A DNA stretch of 64,000 bases from Hyaloperonospora brassicae (GCA_947650285.1 CANTFL010000136.1:124001-188000); one strand, 5' to 3'; counted from the first letter of the stretch, positions 22,933 through 34,084 are shown. Made by a program: numbers and translations. Notes: generated from the sequence alone by a model not told the origin.

Positions 22933-23886
22933 CTAGTGCCCACTCGCCCGAGACAATGGCAATGGGCACGACGCATGTGTTGCGCAGCGTGGGCATAGGA
23001 GCGACTCGTTGAGCTTCTCGAGAATGCATTCGTCATGAAAACAATGGCCACAGGGCAGCGTCGTCAGTCCAGCCATTGCACAGCTGTCGTCCTTCTTGTC
23101 ACCGCTCGACATTGAGCGCGAGCTGCTCGGGAACGCCGGGATGATCGACACGCAATAGTCGTCAGCAAACAACGCCTGGCGACAGAGGGAACAGTCGTCC
23201 AGCTCTTGGGTCGGGTCACTGTCGAGGAAGCTGCTGTCGCGGCCCGCGAGTGACAGCCGCTGCTCGCTCAGGCGCGTCCAGTCCGACTGGCCAAAGACCA
23301 TTCCCTCGAACAGAAAGTCGTAGAGGAGCTGCGGGAGTTTCGTCGACGACACACTGCAGTCCAAGTTGCGGTTCTGCTTGGCCATGCGCAAGAGCGTCGA
23401 GACGTACGTCTGGAGGCCTGCGAGACGGCCTGCAATGACCGACGGACGCCGCGAGCGAAAGATGCGGCGCCGCGGGAACTGGTGGGCCGCAAACATGTAG
23501 AGCCACGGGCAGTTGGACGGGCAAAAGTGGCCGTGGTCGAGCACGCGGATGATCGCTTCCTTGAGCTCGCCAAACTCCTTGAATGTCCGCGCCATTTCCC
23601 ACGACTGCTGCAGTGCCGTGTTGCTGATGCGCATGACGTACCGGGGACTGGCGAGCATGTTCTTGCCGGCCACAACGGCTTTGACAAACTCGACGTGCAC
23701 GTTGTCCAGCAGCAGCTGCTCCATCGTCTGCATGGACCCGACACGCGGCGGCTGCTTCTCGATGCGGCGCTTTGAGAACGAAGAGGCGCGCGTCATGGGC
23801 TCGTCCTCGAGCGACTTGCGACGACGGGGCGGGGCGGACAGCGACTTGGAATGCCGTAGCGACAGGGACGCTCTTCGCTGGGACAT
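22933..23886 (-). CDS. PX-domain and RING-finger protein
   Basis: Single exon, 317 aa from the ATG at 23886. The N-terminus is basic and Ser-rich. Residues about 65-170 form a PX-like domain (VEFVKAVVAGKNML, YVMRISN, ARTFKEFGELKEAI), which usually binds phosphoinositides on endosomal membranes. Residues 232 to about 300 form a RING-H2-like finger: C-S-L-C, then TLPCGHCFHDECI and LLCPRCA, giving C-x2-C, C-x-H-x2-H-x2-C and C-x2-C. This suggests an E3 ubiquitin ligase recruited to phosphoinositide-containing membranes. The spacing between the first and second metal pairs is long because of a Ser-rich insert (SSSRSMSSGDKKDD). An upstream in-frame extension to 24012 has no conserved content. Substrates are unknown. 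Confidence 0.82.
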   Translation of the reverse strand: MSQRRASLSLRHSKSLSAPPRRRKSLEDEPMTRASSFSKRRIEKQPPRVGSMQTMEQLLLDNVHVEFVKAVVAGKNMLASPRYVMRISNTALQQSWEMARTFKEFGELKEAIIRVLDHGHFCPSNCPWLYMFAAHQFPRRRIFRSRRPSVIAGRLAGLQTYVSTLLRMAKQNRNLDCSVSSTKLPQLLYDFLFEGMVFGQSDWTRLSEQRLSLAGRDSSFLDSDPTQELDDCSLCRQALFADDYCVSIIPAFPSSSRSMSSGDKKDDSCAMAGLTTLPCGHCFHDECILEKLNESLLCPRCATHASCPLPLSRASGH

Positions 23887-24008
23887 GGCGAGCGACTGGA
23901 CGTGATGAGGATGACGATGGATGCGGTACGGTACGGTCGGAGCTGGACGACGTGATCGGAAGTGACAGCGCTCACAGCGTACGGGATATCTCCTGCAGAC
24001 AGATAGAC

Positions 24009-24077
24009 ACAAATAGACGGACGGACGGGCGGACGGACGGACGGGCGGACGGACGGACGGGCGGACGGACGGACGGA
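24009..24077. repeat. GGAC/GGGC minisatellite
   Basis: About 70 bp of a short motif, GGACGGACGGAC followed by GGGC, repeated several times. It lies about 120 bp upstream of the PX-RING start codon, in its presumed promoter or 5' UTR. Confidence 0.9.
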
Positions 24078-27000
24078 CTGTGTTCCGGTTGAAGTCAATT
24101 CGAAAGTGTGGGCCGCGAGTGCATTTGTTCGTCGGATTGTTTTCTGTGCGATAATAGAGCGCAGCGTCAATTGCAGGTCTCCTACTGGCTCACTGGCGCA
24201 GTTTGGCGAGTCTCAGCGTGTGTGTTTTTGGTACGATATAAATATACACTCGAGTGTAGGCGTATCTGTAATTAGTATACACACAATCTCAGCGCAAGTC
24301 AGTCTTACGCTGTGAATCGTTTGCGAACAGTTGGGCGTCCGGAGCTACTTACAGTACTATCGCGGCATCGGAAGCCGACCGCGTCGGGCTGTCGTGACGC
24401 ACGAGTGCGCACGCTTTTACATTCAGACGAGCACTTCGTGTTGACGGTCTCTACCGCCGGGAGAGGAGTCCGTATGGCGGAGCATCTCGTTTTTCTTCTC
24501 GACGATAGAGGCAGCCAGTGCGTCGTGGCATCTTCAGCTAGCAAAGTGAGCCTTTTTTTCCGTCGCGAGACTGATACGTACCCTTTCGTTGTTCATCCAC
24601 TGACTGCGTATGCGACGGCCGTCACGGGACTCGAGCGTTTCAAGTGTGATCATTTGGTCTGTTTGGCAGCACCCGCTACGCTCGGGAGGCACCGGATGGT
24701 GTGTCTCCAGACGACCGAAATCGCTCATACTATTTCATCTCAAATCCCACGGATGGCCGCTGCTGACTTGTGTCTGGGTCGTGTCCCACCGCTGCCAACA
24801 ACACGGATTGGCTGACATTGATGGCGTGGGCAGCAAACGTTCGGTCAGTTGGGCAGCACATGCCGTGCACATGCCGAGTTTGCGATCGGTCAACTGGATC
24901 CTGGAAACAATTTCCTGCCTTTTGTTTGCATGCAAAAGGGGACGATCGAAACGCGAAGCACGAGCAATTACATGACAGAGCTGCTTCCTACGCCAGACCT
25001 GATACGCATCGCCGCGTTGTCACTTGCCACATGTCGAAGCGTGTTGCTGTCGTGGAGAAAGATCCTCCGTCTAGCTAACGAACGGACCAACACGTGCTTG
25101 CCGCTGACTCTCCATACCACGAGAGATAGTGCGCGATGGTCTCGAGACTTACCGGAATAAACAAGTCATGTCATCGAGGCCCCGTGGGCGTCAGCAAGAC
25201 AGGCATTACCAGAGACACGTCTCGAGTCCGTACCGTCGCAAATGGTCTTGTGATCTGTTGTACGGAGCATGCCTATGTACATGGAGGTATCGACGCGAGT
25301 TTCCGTGGCGTCAATATCTGACCAACGCATTCACAACGAGGGCCATGACGAGTTTACGTCATTTTCACCTTTAGTTTCGAGCTGTATCTGTGAGCGCTTC
25401 TAAAATCGCAGTTGACTTCTATCGGCTGCTACTGCTGCCGTGTTCGACGTTTGGCCTTGTCAAGGGCGTTTTGTCCGATTGAACGAAGCCAACTTTGGCT
25501 ACAACGGCGGAGGTTGGCGATCGGTGGATCAGACAGACGTGTGTAATCCACAAAACGGGAACTTATCCGAAGATGACTACTGTAACGTCGCGTGCCTGGA
25601 AGACGCATTGGCTACTTCTTTGCATCGTTGCGCTTCGCATGACGTCATGTATCCTTTCGCTATGTCCATGAAACGTCACGGGTCTTCGAAGCTGTCGTAG
25701 ATTATTGTGCGACATAGTCCGTGCGAAGTCAATCAACGCCCCGTTTTTTGCTTTGCGTCCTCGTGGGATTCCTCGTTCCTCATCTTTATCAGACACACTG
25801 CATGTTGTCTACCGGTGTGGTGTGTCCAGTCCATTCGTCTGTCGAGCCATACTTGCGGTAAAATGCGATGGTCCCAGGTGCTTGCCACATCCTCCTCAGT
25901 AGTCCACAGCTTGTGCCTGCCATGACAGGTGCGATATCTACTTTGTTCTCGTTTGGCATCTGCTGTACTTCGTCGGATGCTTCCAGAATAGCACATCGAT
26001 CCAGAGCAGTACGACCGTCGAGAAGCACTGCTCGACATTTGATGGATGCCTCAGCTTGACGGAACTCTATCGATGCACTCCGCAAGGATAACAGTGTTCA
26101 GCGAATTCTTGCGCTTTTTTGGTAGCGGGAAGTCCGACGGTGTGCACTCTATCGTCGCTTGCAAAGAAGGTCGCTGATGCACAAAGCAGACTCCTGGTCG
26201 GACGCAAAGCTTTCACGCTCTTCCTTGTATCCTCATCACGCTTGCTTTCTTGCAACGCGATGGACATATGAAAGTCCGATCTTTCATAGTTCAATCGCTG
26301 ACCCACGACCTCTTTTTTCGTTGTCGCGGTACTGTACAAACCCTTCGTTTTCGCTGCTGCAACTCGACCGCGGCACTTGCAAACACCGATCAACAGACTG
26401 CACTGGTGCTACGATTCAGCCAAGTGGTTGTTTGATACAACACTACACTTGTTGACCTGCTTGACGCTGCTGCATTGCCGTAGAAGATAACGACGAGATG
26501 GGAAAGCATAACACGTGCACAAAGACGAAAGGCGTATCCAAGTCCGAAGCGTCGATGAAGTCGCGATAGACCTAAGCCATCACTTGCTAACACCTCAATC
26601 GCACGAGCGCAAGCAGAATCACGAGATAAGCAGTATCAGGAAAGTTCATTGCCCATCACGTTCATCACGTTCATCGTGTTGACGCTGTCGCCTTTCGCAA
26701 TAAGCTTCACAGGTGATGTATGTACCACCAGTCAGATAGATGGGCCACCGCACCGTCGTCGCTCCTGCAATTGCCTGCTGAATGAACGCCCTGTGGTTGT
26801 CTCACAGCGCTGACCGGTAACCTGCTGCTATTTCTAACCCGGTATATATATATATATATTTCAGTACATATGTATACATGTTTCGGGGCGAAAGAAGCCA
26901 GTACGTTTGCACCGAATTCCTGCTCCTTTCGACAGAGATCGTTGACATGTGTCTGTTCTCAGGAGCTGCCAAGCCCCCGCTCCGTCCCTACGTGGCTCAT

Positions 27001-27451
27001 CTCCCCCTTCTCTTCTTCTCTCTTTTGTTTGTTTTTCTCGGCGAGCTCGTGCTTTTCGTGCAGAAATGCATACAACCTGTCCGACCCACACACTTTGCGT
27101 CCACTCTCGCCGTCTGTCTATCCACACTACACTCCTCCCCCCCCCCCCCACGATCGGCCATCCTCAGCTCCGCCATCGTCGAAAGCCATCATCAGCTATC
27201 ACAGGTTTGCACAGCCCAAACCCGACCCGACCCGACCCAACCCAACCCAACCCCATCGCGTTGCAGCGCAGCGCTGCCATCTCACGATTTGACGACCCGC
27301 ACGCCTTTCCGTCGTCTTCAGACACAAGCGATTACTCGCCCAAGCAGCCACGAGCCGAGCGGCTGTGTACCCCCTCCAGTGTACCCTCTCATCCACCCAC
27401 TCATCTCCACTTCCCCCTTTTGCACCACATTTGCTCTTCCACCCACCGGCC
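24078..27451. other. 3.4-kb region without a supportable gene
   Basis: Between the PX-RING (-) and START (+) genes there are many short open stretches on both strands, for example 24312-24815 (+, 167 codons), 24849-25160 (+), 25440-25700 (+) and 26067-26393 (-). I could not link them by splice sites or recognise a domain. The mixture of moderately long, frame-shifting stretches could reflect a decayed gene. An (AT)n run lies at about 26842-26858, C-rich low complexity at 27137-27149 and CCCGA/CCCAA runs at 27219-27254. The last few hundred bases should contain the START gene promoter. Confidence 0.45.
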
Positions 27452-28213
27452 ATGAGTTTCCTCCTCAAGCACAGCGAGACGACGGCCGCAAAGGACAAGA
27501 AGGCGCCGGCCGCAAAGGACAAGAAGGCGCCGGCCGCTCCCCTGGCGGTCGTCACGTACCCGACGATCAACGACGTGGCGCTCGAGACGATCGGCCCCGA
27601 GAACATTCGCATTCTGCTCGACCGGCACACGGGCGACGACCGCGTGACGACGTGGGAGCTCGTGGACGACGCGCACGGCGTCAAAGTGTGGCGCGGCACC
27701 GTCGACCAGTGCGAGTGGTGCGCGTTCCGGGCCGCGTGCCGCATCAACGCGCGCCAGAGCGTCGTGGAGCAGGTGCTGCTGGACCCGCACCGCACGCTTG
27801 AGCTGGACGAGATGATGGAGGGCATTGTCACGCTGCGGGACGCGGGCGAGCGCAATCGGTTGGCGCTGCGCCAGATCACGAGCAAAGGTCAGTTCCCGAT
27901 CCACGGCCGCGAGTTCCTCGTGGTCACGGCGGCGTCGACGCTCGAGGACGGGCGGGCGGTCATTGCCACGCGGTCGGTGGACGTGGCCGACGTGCCGCCG
28001 CTCGAGGGCTACGTGCGGGCGAACAACTACATCTCGGGCTACATTATTGAAGAGAAGAAGGACACTGACGAGAACGTGGTGTACTGCGTCGTGACGCTCG
28101 TGGCCCACGCAGACCTCGCGGGTTTGATCCCGTCGGGCATCATCAACGTGCTCGGGACGTCGTCAACGGTCAAAGTCCTCAAGAACTTGGAGAAAATCGT
28201 GACGACCAAGTAG
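27452..28213 (+). CDS. START-domain lipid-binding protein
   Basis: Single exon, 253 aa from the ATG at 27452. After a Lys/Ala-rich N-terminus with a duplicated AAKDKKAP motif, residues about 45-250 read as a START (StAR-related lipid transfer) domain: DDAHGVKVWRGTV, CEWCAFRAACRIN, the LDPHRTLELDEMM block, the GREFLVVTAAS strand, EGYVRANNYISGYII, and a C-terminal helix LIPSGIINVLGT. These domains carry a lipid or sterol in a hydrophobic pocket. There is no signal peptide or membrane span, so a soluble cytosolic protein is expected. START-only proteins are numerous in oomycetes; the ligand is not deducible. Longer open frames that begin at about 26878 are in another frame and lack domains. It faces the double-MSP gene tail-to-tail, 220 bp away. 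Confidence 0.85.
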   Translation: MSFLLKHSETTAAKDKKAPAAKDKKAPAAPLAVVTYPTINDVALETIGPENIRILLDRHTGDDRVTTWELVDDAHGVKVWRGTVDQCEWCAFRAACRINARQSVVEQVLLDPHRTLELDEMMEGIVTLRDAGERNRLALRQITSKGQFPIHGREFLVVTAASTLEDGRAVIATRSVDVADVPPLEGYVRANNYISGYIIEEKKDTDENVVYCVVTLVAHADLAGLIPSGIINVLGTSSTVKVLKNLEKIVTTK

Positions 28214-28433
28214 ATTGGTACTTGCTACGCAGGCGACACGCGAGACGCACGTACGGACGTAGTCGACGGGAGCCACTGCGAGACACATGATGGAACTGGA
28301 CGACTCTACATTTGTAAGAGCTTAGAAAACAGGGTCAGTGTCAACGTACTACTACGACTACTACTGAGGAGTTGCAGCGTCACGGGAGTCGAGTGGCATC
28401 AGCTTGTGAGACGAACGTGACGCCGTGCAGCGA

Positions 28434-30221
28434 CTAAATAAAGAACGACAACTGCGGGTTGGAAAAATCGACCGTGTCCATCCTGTCGGCGGACACGACA
28501 ATCACAGTCGGGTTTGGTGGATCATGCAAAGACGGACCGTCGTCGGCCACGTTGTCCTCCCTGTCCTTGTTGCCAGTCGCAGTGGACGTGATGGCAGTCG
28601 GAGCAATAGTGAACACCGACTCGTCCGAGTCCGAGTCCGAGTACCGGTAGTCGATGTCGCCCTCCGCTGTGCTCACGCCCGTTGACACAGAGGTCGACAG
28701 CTTCTTCAAGCCTTCGACCACCGACGCCACCACTTGAGGCCGAGTCCTCTCAATCCTGCTTTCAGTCGTCCCTGTAGCGTTCATCTTGCTTCGAGCATCA
28801 GCGGAACTGCCGTCTGCAGACCTTCCGCGGGCGCTACTTGTCGTCGTGATACTATTGTCCATCTTCAGCTTGACTGCAAGCATCGTCGACTCGCGCTCAC
28901 TTCGAGGCACGAGGGTCCAGAGATGCCGCAGTGTCTGCGTGCGCTTTTGCTCGTCGGCGTTCATCAACTCATCGTACTTGTCCCACGTGACATTGGCGAC
29001 TTCGACCAGAAAGCTGTCTTTCGCCTCCCGTTGCGTCGGATCGAACTCGCTCTCGTGACGAGGCGCACAAATCCAGATTGTCACTTCCAGCGCATTTGTT
29101 GCAGACACAAGGCCTCGGCTCGGCTTGACGACGTAGCCCGACTGGTTCGACGTACGCACCCGAAACATAAGGCATCGATCCGGGCTTGAGTTCACGATGA
29201 AAAACGACCTGCTTCCCCACATGCGCGGTGCAGGCTTCACATCGAATAACAGCGCATCGTCCGGCTGAATATGGTAGAGCAACGAATTCCGGTCGCGCGT
29301 CGGCTCTGCTACAGTCGTGGCAACAGAAACATCTGAGCGAGCAGACACCATTGTGTCGTTTGTCAAAACCGTGCCTCGTCGTCCTGCCCTCGACGACACG
29401 CCGCCGTTTGTTACACCCGGCATCCTTTTTCCTGCACCTCCACCAGCATGCTCAGGAGGCTCAATGGTCGTGTAAAAGCTAGCATCGCTGTCGACCGATG
29501 CATGGCGACCTTGACACCCTTCGCGACCCGTTGGTTCCGAGGAGGTGCTGTAGTTGCTCCACGATCGACGAGATCCACGTCGTTCGCAGTAGCCACTGCT
29601 GCGAGAAGACGGCAACTCTGCTGCACTCATACTTGAGCTCCGCTGTCCACTGCGACTCGACCGAGACGCGTCTGAACTCGCACTTGTGCTCCTCAGGCTG
29701 CGCAAACCAGACCGCCTCTCGCTTGTGTCGACACCGTCTGCAACACCTGACGACACGGCAGCAAAGCGACACACCAACTTGTGCTCCGTGACGCGGTCCG
29801 TCGTCACTGTCTGCCAGCACTCACGCACCCACGTGCTCGACGTTCTGTCTCGACTCGCCGTCGCGTGGTCGTCGCACGCGCGCTCCACACTCTGTACGAG
29901 GAACAGCTCTGACGATTGATAGACCCGCATGTCCTCTGCGTCCATTGCGCGCACGCTATCGCACGTCGAGTTGCTGGCCGCGACTACCACGCGACAAGAG
30001 GCGCCCGGCGCTATTGCTCCGTACGTCGGTCGGACTGTAAAGGCGTCCGGATGGCGCGTGCGGACGCGGAAGATCACGTCGTTGCACGGCGAGAGGTTCG
30101 TGAGCGACAGGGTGCAGCACGGCCGTTGATGCGGTGCGGCCGCGTCCGGCAGCGGGAACAGCAGCTCGCGCGCGGGCTCGAGCAGGAGACTGGAGCCTAC
30201 GCGCACCGCCGCCGTGATCAT
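28434..30221 (-). CDS. protein with two MSP domains
   Basis: Single exon, 595 aa. The start at 30221 has A at -3 and is the first ATG. Two MSP-like domains are separated by a Ser/Arg-rich linker of about 130 residues. Domain 1 has VIFRVRTRHPDAFTVRPTYG and SSELFLVQSVE; domain 2 has LMFRVRTSNQSGYVVKPSRG and KDSFLVEVANV. Both keep the MSP beta-sandwich pattern but lack the Lys-x-Met pair used by VAPs to grip FFAT motifs (Leu-x-Leu and Ser-x-Leu here), so a different partner is likely. No membrane span is present. The acidic C-terminus contains SDSDSDES. It is related in domain type to the VAP-like gene at 14802-16130 but not a recent duplicate. Function unknown beyond scaffolding. Confidence 0.8.
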   Translation of the reverse strand: MITAAVRVGSSLLLEPARELLFPLPDAAAPHQRPCCTLSLTNLSPCNDVIFRVRTRHPDAFTVRPTYGAIAPGASCRVVVAASNSTCDSVRAMDAEDMRVYQSSELFLVQSVERACDDHATASRDRTSSTWVRECWQTVTTDRVTEHKLVCRFAAVSSGVADGVDTSERRSGLRSLRSTSASSDASRSSRSGQRSSSMSAAELPSSRSSGYCERRGSRRSWSNYSTSSEPTGREGCQGRHASVDSDASFYTTIEPPEHAGGGAGKRMPGVTNGGVSSRAGRRGTVLTNDTMVSARSDVSVATTVAEPTRDRNSLLYHIQPDDALLFDVKPAPRMWGSRSFFIVNSSPDRCLMFRVRTSNQSGYVVKPSRGLVSATNALEVTIWICAPRHESEFDPTQREAKDSFLVEVANVTWDKYDELMNADEQKRTQTLRHLWTLVPRSERESTMLAVKLKMDNSITTTSSARGRSADGSSADARSKMNATGTTESRIERTRPQVVASVVEGLKKLSTSVSTGVSTAEGDIDYRYSDSDSDESVFTIAPTAITSTATGNKDREDNVADDGPSLHDPPNPTVIVVSADRMDTVDFSNPQLSFFI

Positions 30222-31042
30222 GTTTGGTTTTGCGGTATTTATGACCAATCGTCACGTCGGTGTGTCGACGTGAGTAGTGGTGGAATGTGGAGGGCGGGTG
30301 GTCGGAAGGTTGCGCGAAGCGTGCGATGCGGTCGTGTGCGGGCTCTGTTTTGTGTCGCTGGATAGAAATTGTGGGTGCGTCGCGTGAGGCGGAGTAGAGA
30401 AATGAAGTGATAAAAAAGCAGAGCTTGCTGGAAAGAAACGGGCGTCTGCACGCAATCGTGACGAGAGACGGTCCTTTTGATGCAAGAAGCGTGCACTTGC
30501 TGCATTGGTATATAATCAGTGGAACTTAGTGAAGGTATGGGCTGGTAAGATACATTTGTGGCCCGTGTTTTCGCTCAGAAATCGCACGTGCAAGTCGCAT
30601 GCTGCAAACCGGTCTGACAAATTCCCATGCGGCGTTGGAATGCAGGAACGAGTCCACTCGTGGAACCGTTGACGTTTACTTACTCGATAGCACGCAAGTT
30701 CGATGCCAGAGCCAAGCGAGTGTCCTCCATCGACACAAATTATCAGTCGCGTGACATTTCCATCATCTTTCTCTCTTTTTTTGCCTCTTGTCGCACGGAC
30801 TGCACATCGACTCAGTTGACCGCGTTCGTTAAATCGCATTTGCGTCGTCAAGAGAAAAACCAAAGCCCACCACAAAAACAACAACAACAACAACTCTAAA
30901 CGCACAACACGATGCGATACCGCACCTTAATCGATTCCAAATAACAATTACCTCCGTTTGACGATAACTGCAACCGCATCGCTCGTCTCTATTCCGACCT
31001 CCTGTGACCCCAACCAGTGCAAATTGTGTCCATCTGCGTGGA
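30222..31042. other. intergenic, divergent promoters
   Basis: This is 821 bp between the divergent double-MSP and PEX19 genes. No domain-bearing open frame is present. A TGGTATATAATC sequence at about 30506-30517 is TATA-like, but its link to either gene is uncertain. Confidence 0.45.
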
Positions 31043-31155
31043 ATGAGTACCGAAAAGGACGAGAGTGAGCTCAAGACGCAGGCGGAAGTGGACCTGGACG
31101 ACCTCCTCGACGGTAACCCTCTTCACACGCGCTATCGCTATCTGCAGACGTACTC

Positions 31156-31253
<98 letters not shown>

Positions 31254-32729
31254 TGTGACAGATGCGCTGGACGACTTTGCCGATGAGCTGAGCGCTTCTC
31301 AAGTCCCGGAGGTCTTTAGTGCAACGCGCGAAGCAGCTGCTGCTGCGTCTGCTAAGGCGGCGGCCAATGACGACAACAAGTTGCGAGAGGTTTGAGATAC
31401 CGATGGGGAGACGGGCGACGAGCGCAGGGAGAGGGTCTGATGCTACGTCGTTGTTCCTGACAGAACATGGCCGAGTTTTTCGAAGATGCTCAGGATCCAG
31501 AGTTCCAGCAGGTGCTGGAGCAGGCATTTCGAGAGCTGGGGACTGGTGGTACGCGTAGCTTTGTGTGGAAGGTGCCATGGAGGCGAGAGAGAGAGATTGT
31601 GTGTATGTGACGGTGGCTGTTGATCTCTTTCTATCTGATTGTGTAGCGGATACGAAGAACATTGAGCAGCTCTTGGGCTCGTTGAAGACCGACACGACGC
31701 TCGGTGAGTCGGACGACGTTGATGCTGGAGTGGCCAAGACACTGCAGAACATGGCCAAGGCAGCGGAAGATTTCGATGGTGTGGGGTCAGCTCAGGTTGA
31801 AGCCATGGGAGAAGAGATGATGTCTGAGATGATGAAGAAGTTTGAAGAGATGGGTGAAAAGGTGCGGAGGAGGTTGCTTGGGACGCTTTGGGAGGTGGCA
31901 AAGCTGATGTGCAACGTGTGTGGGGTAAATGGTGCTGCCGGTTTATTGACAGGACGATTTCCAAGATTTGGTGGACGGGATGATGCAGCAGCTACTGTCA
32001 AAGGATGTCATGTACGACCCCATGAAGCAGATTTGCGAGCGGGTACGCTACTACGGCGAATAGTTGGTGATTGTTAGACATGTTTTGAGCCTTTTTCCGC
32101 TTTTGTCGATGTAGTATCCCGAGTGGCTAGCAGAGAAAGAGGCTCTGCTGCCAAAAGAAGAGCATGAGAGGTTTGCGCTCTATTGGCGGATTGCAACTTC
32201 TGTTCTGCTGCGGTCGGTAACACTTGTTGTTCGTGTGCAGATATAGGAAGCAGCACCAATTCTTTCAGCAGATCGTTGCTGTGTACGAAACGGAACCCGA
32301 CAATTACACTCGGCTCTCAGGGCTGATGCAAGAGATGCAGGATACTGGCCAGCCCCCGACGGAAATCGTGCAGGACCTTGCTCCAGGTAAACACCCTTTT
32401 TGCGCTGATGTTAGAGTGCTCCAGTACCAACAACATTCGTTCTGCGTTCCTTAGGCTTGCAGTTTGACGACGAAGGAATGCCAATCTTGCCGAATGCGGT
32501 TCGTGTTCATCCGTGTTGTGCGTACAGCTGCTGTGAACATGCAATCCTGACAATGGTGTGACTCCTCAGGGCTCTAATATGTTTTCCGGCATGGCTGGTA
32601 TACCGGGTATGTACCGCCAAAGCAACGTTTACTGCTCGTTGTGCTCCGTTGTGCATTGACCAATTTGCCTCGTTGTGTTTGGTGTTATTTGGTGGTTTCC
32701 CAGGCCAGGAACAGTGCACTGTAATGTAG
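31043..32729 (+). CDS. PEX19: peroxin 19 (PEX19)
   Basis: Cytosolic chaperone and import receptor for peroxisomal membrane proteins; docks on PEX3. Ten exons: 31043-31112, 31262-31389, 31464-31548, 31647-31861, 31953-32042, 32115-32170, 32241-32386, 32455-32498, 32570-32606 and 32704-32729. Total 897 nt, 298 aa, the same length as human PEX19 (299). The N-terminus is acidic with a PEX3-binding-like helix (DLDDLLDDALDDFADEL). The C-terminal cargo-binding domain includes FEEMGEK, DVMYDPMKQICERYPEWL, LPKEEHERYRKQHQFF and PPTEIVQDLAPG. The protein ends in CTVM, a CaaX farnesylation box as in other PEX19 proteins, which strongly supports the last, 26-nt exon. All nine introns are GT-AG, 68-149 nt. 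Intron 1 contains a TC microsatellite. Confidence 0.95.
31159..31248. repeat. (TC)n microsatellite in PEX19 intron 1
   Basis: About 90 bp of perfect TC dinucleotides fill most of intron 1 (31113-31261), ending about 13 nt before the acceptor, so it doubles as an extreme polypyrimidine tract. Confidence 0.97.
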
Positions 32730-34084
32730 ATAGATCCCACGAAGCTCACAATGACCGCTGCTATGCCATTTGTTGCTACAATAATGCCGCGCTAGCTCCA
32801 AGAGTCCGGCCGGATCTGTCTTTGATCTGGTGTATGCTCCTTTCTTGGGTCATCAGCTCGACCACAATTGTGCACTTACCCCATGCGTCGTGACGGCAGA
32901 GTTGTGGACGAATTGTCAGGGCTGAATGCAGTCGACGGTTGGCTTGTTGAATGCTAGACCGCGTGTGAAACGATGGGACGAAACTTCGCTCTGGAAGCTA
33001 GCACTACCTCAAACACCCCAGTGCAAAAACTGCAGAACCTGACGAAGAACCAGCACACATTGTGCACTGATCGTATCCAACGTACCTGTTACCAGCTGCA
33101 CGCCTTTTCACGCACACCCAGCCCGACGAATAGATGAGTGATCATTTGTGTCCTCGGCAAGCTGTCGGGTCTTGGGCTCTCTTTCTCCTGCGTGAGTAAT
33201 GCCCGACGTTGTCCAGTCAGACAATGGATCGGTCGCCAGCCAACGCTCAACGGCGCTATAGTTCTATCCAGACGCACGAGCGATGTTCCATGCATCTGCT
33301 CTGCTGGACATCAGTTGATACTTTGGCTAAGTCTACTGGATGACATTCGATACACCGCATCTTATACCTACAACACGCAAGACCGATAGGCTGCATGTAT
33401 TGCCACAGCAGTGCCTTGAACTCGTGGTCTTTGGTAGACTTAACGCATCATTAGTAAACGTCCTTACAATTCGCCAACCTGTATCCATAGTCATTGGTGT
33501 TGCAAATGTTGCGTTCGTAAGAGTCTTAGAAACAGGACCTGAGCTGGTAGCATTTCACACCCACTTTGTATCGGGACAAAACCTTGAAGAATGGCATTTG
33601 AGTACAAACATAGCGATGAGGCTGGCCATCGATGTCAGACAGGCCAGCATGCGGAGACAAAAGCGAGACAGCCTCTGTGCTACATCGGTAGGTTTCTGAC
33701 TGTCACTGGAAACATGTACAAAGAAAAGCAGGAGCCACTAGTTGTATACCACGTTGAGCACGTACGATGACGATCGATTTTTTCTCGACCTTCGAGTGAG
33801 TCGCAGGCTGTGATAGCTTGACGGGCCCGACCAAGTGACAGTCAGGATTTTCTAGAGAATCAGAGTAGCAACATCGACGTGGTTCATTCGAATCCACTGA
33901 ACAAAAGTATCGTAATGCATGCTAGCAGATTGGTTTTACGTGGCTTACATGACAGTGGAAGAGTTTCTGGGCGACTGTTTGCGGCGACGACGTCCGTGAA
34001 ACGACCGCGCTGTGGTTGAAGTGAACACGATGTAGGGAGGCAAGAAATAATTTGGTTGTTTACACAGGAGTCGTTATGGATTAT
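32730..34084. other. intergenic, boundary to the transposon-rich part
   Basis: This is 1.35 kb after PEX19. Open stretches such as 33340-33699 (+) have no recognisable motif. The left end of the copia element that follows could not be placed: I saw no LTR like the one at 58352 or another direct repeat that would define it. Confidence 0.45.

Noticed and set aside
27219..27254. Telomere-like CCCGA/CCCAA runs
   Set aside because: Only a few units, mixed in sequence, within a gene upstream region; not a CCCTAAA array.
26878..27801. 307-codon plus-strand frame overlapping the START gene
   Set aside because: Low-complexity Pro/His/Arg composition and a different frame from the clear START domain.
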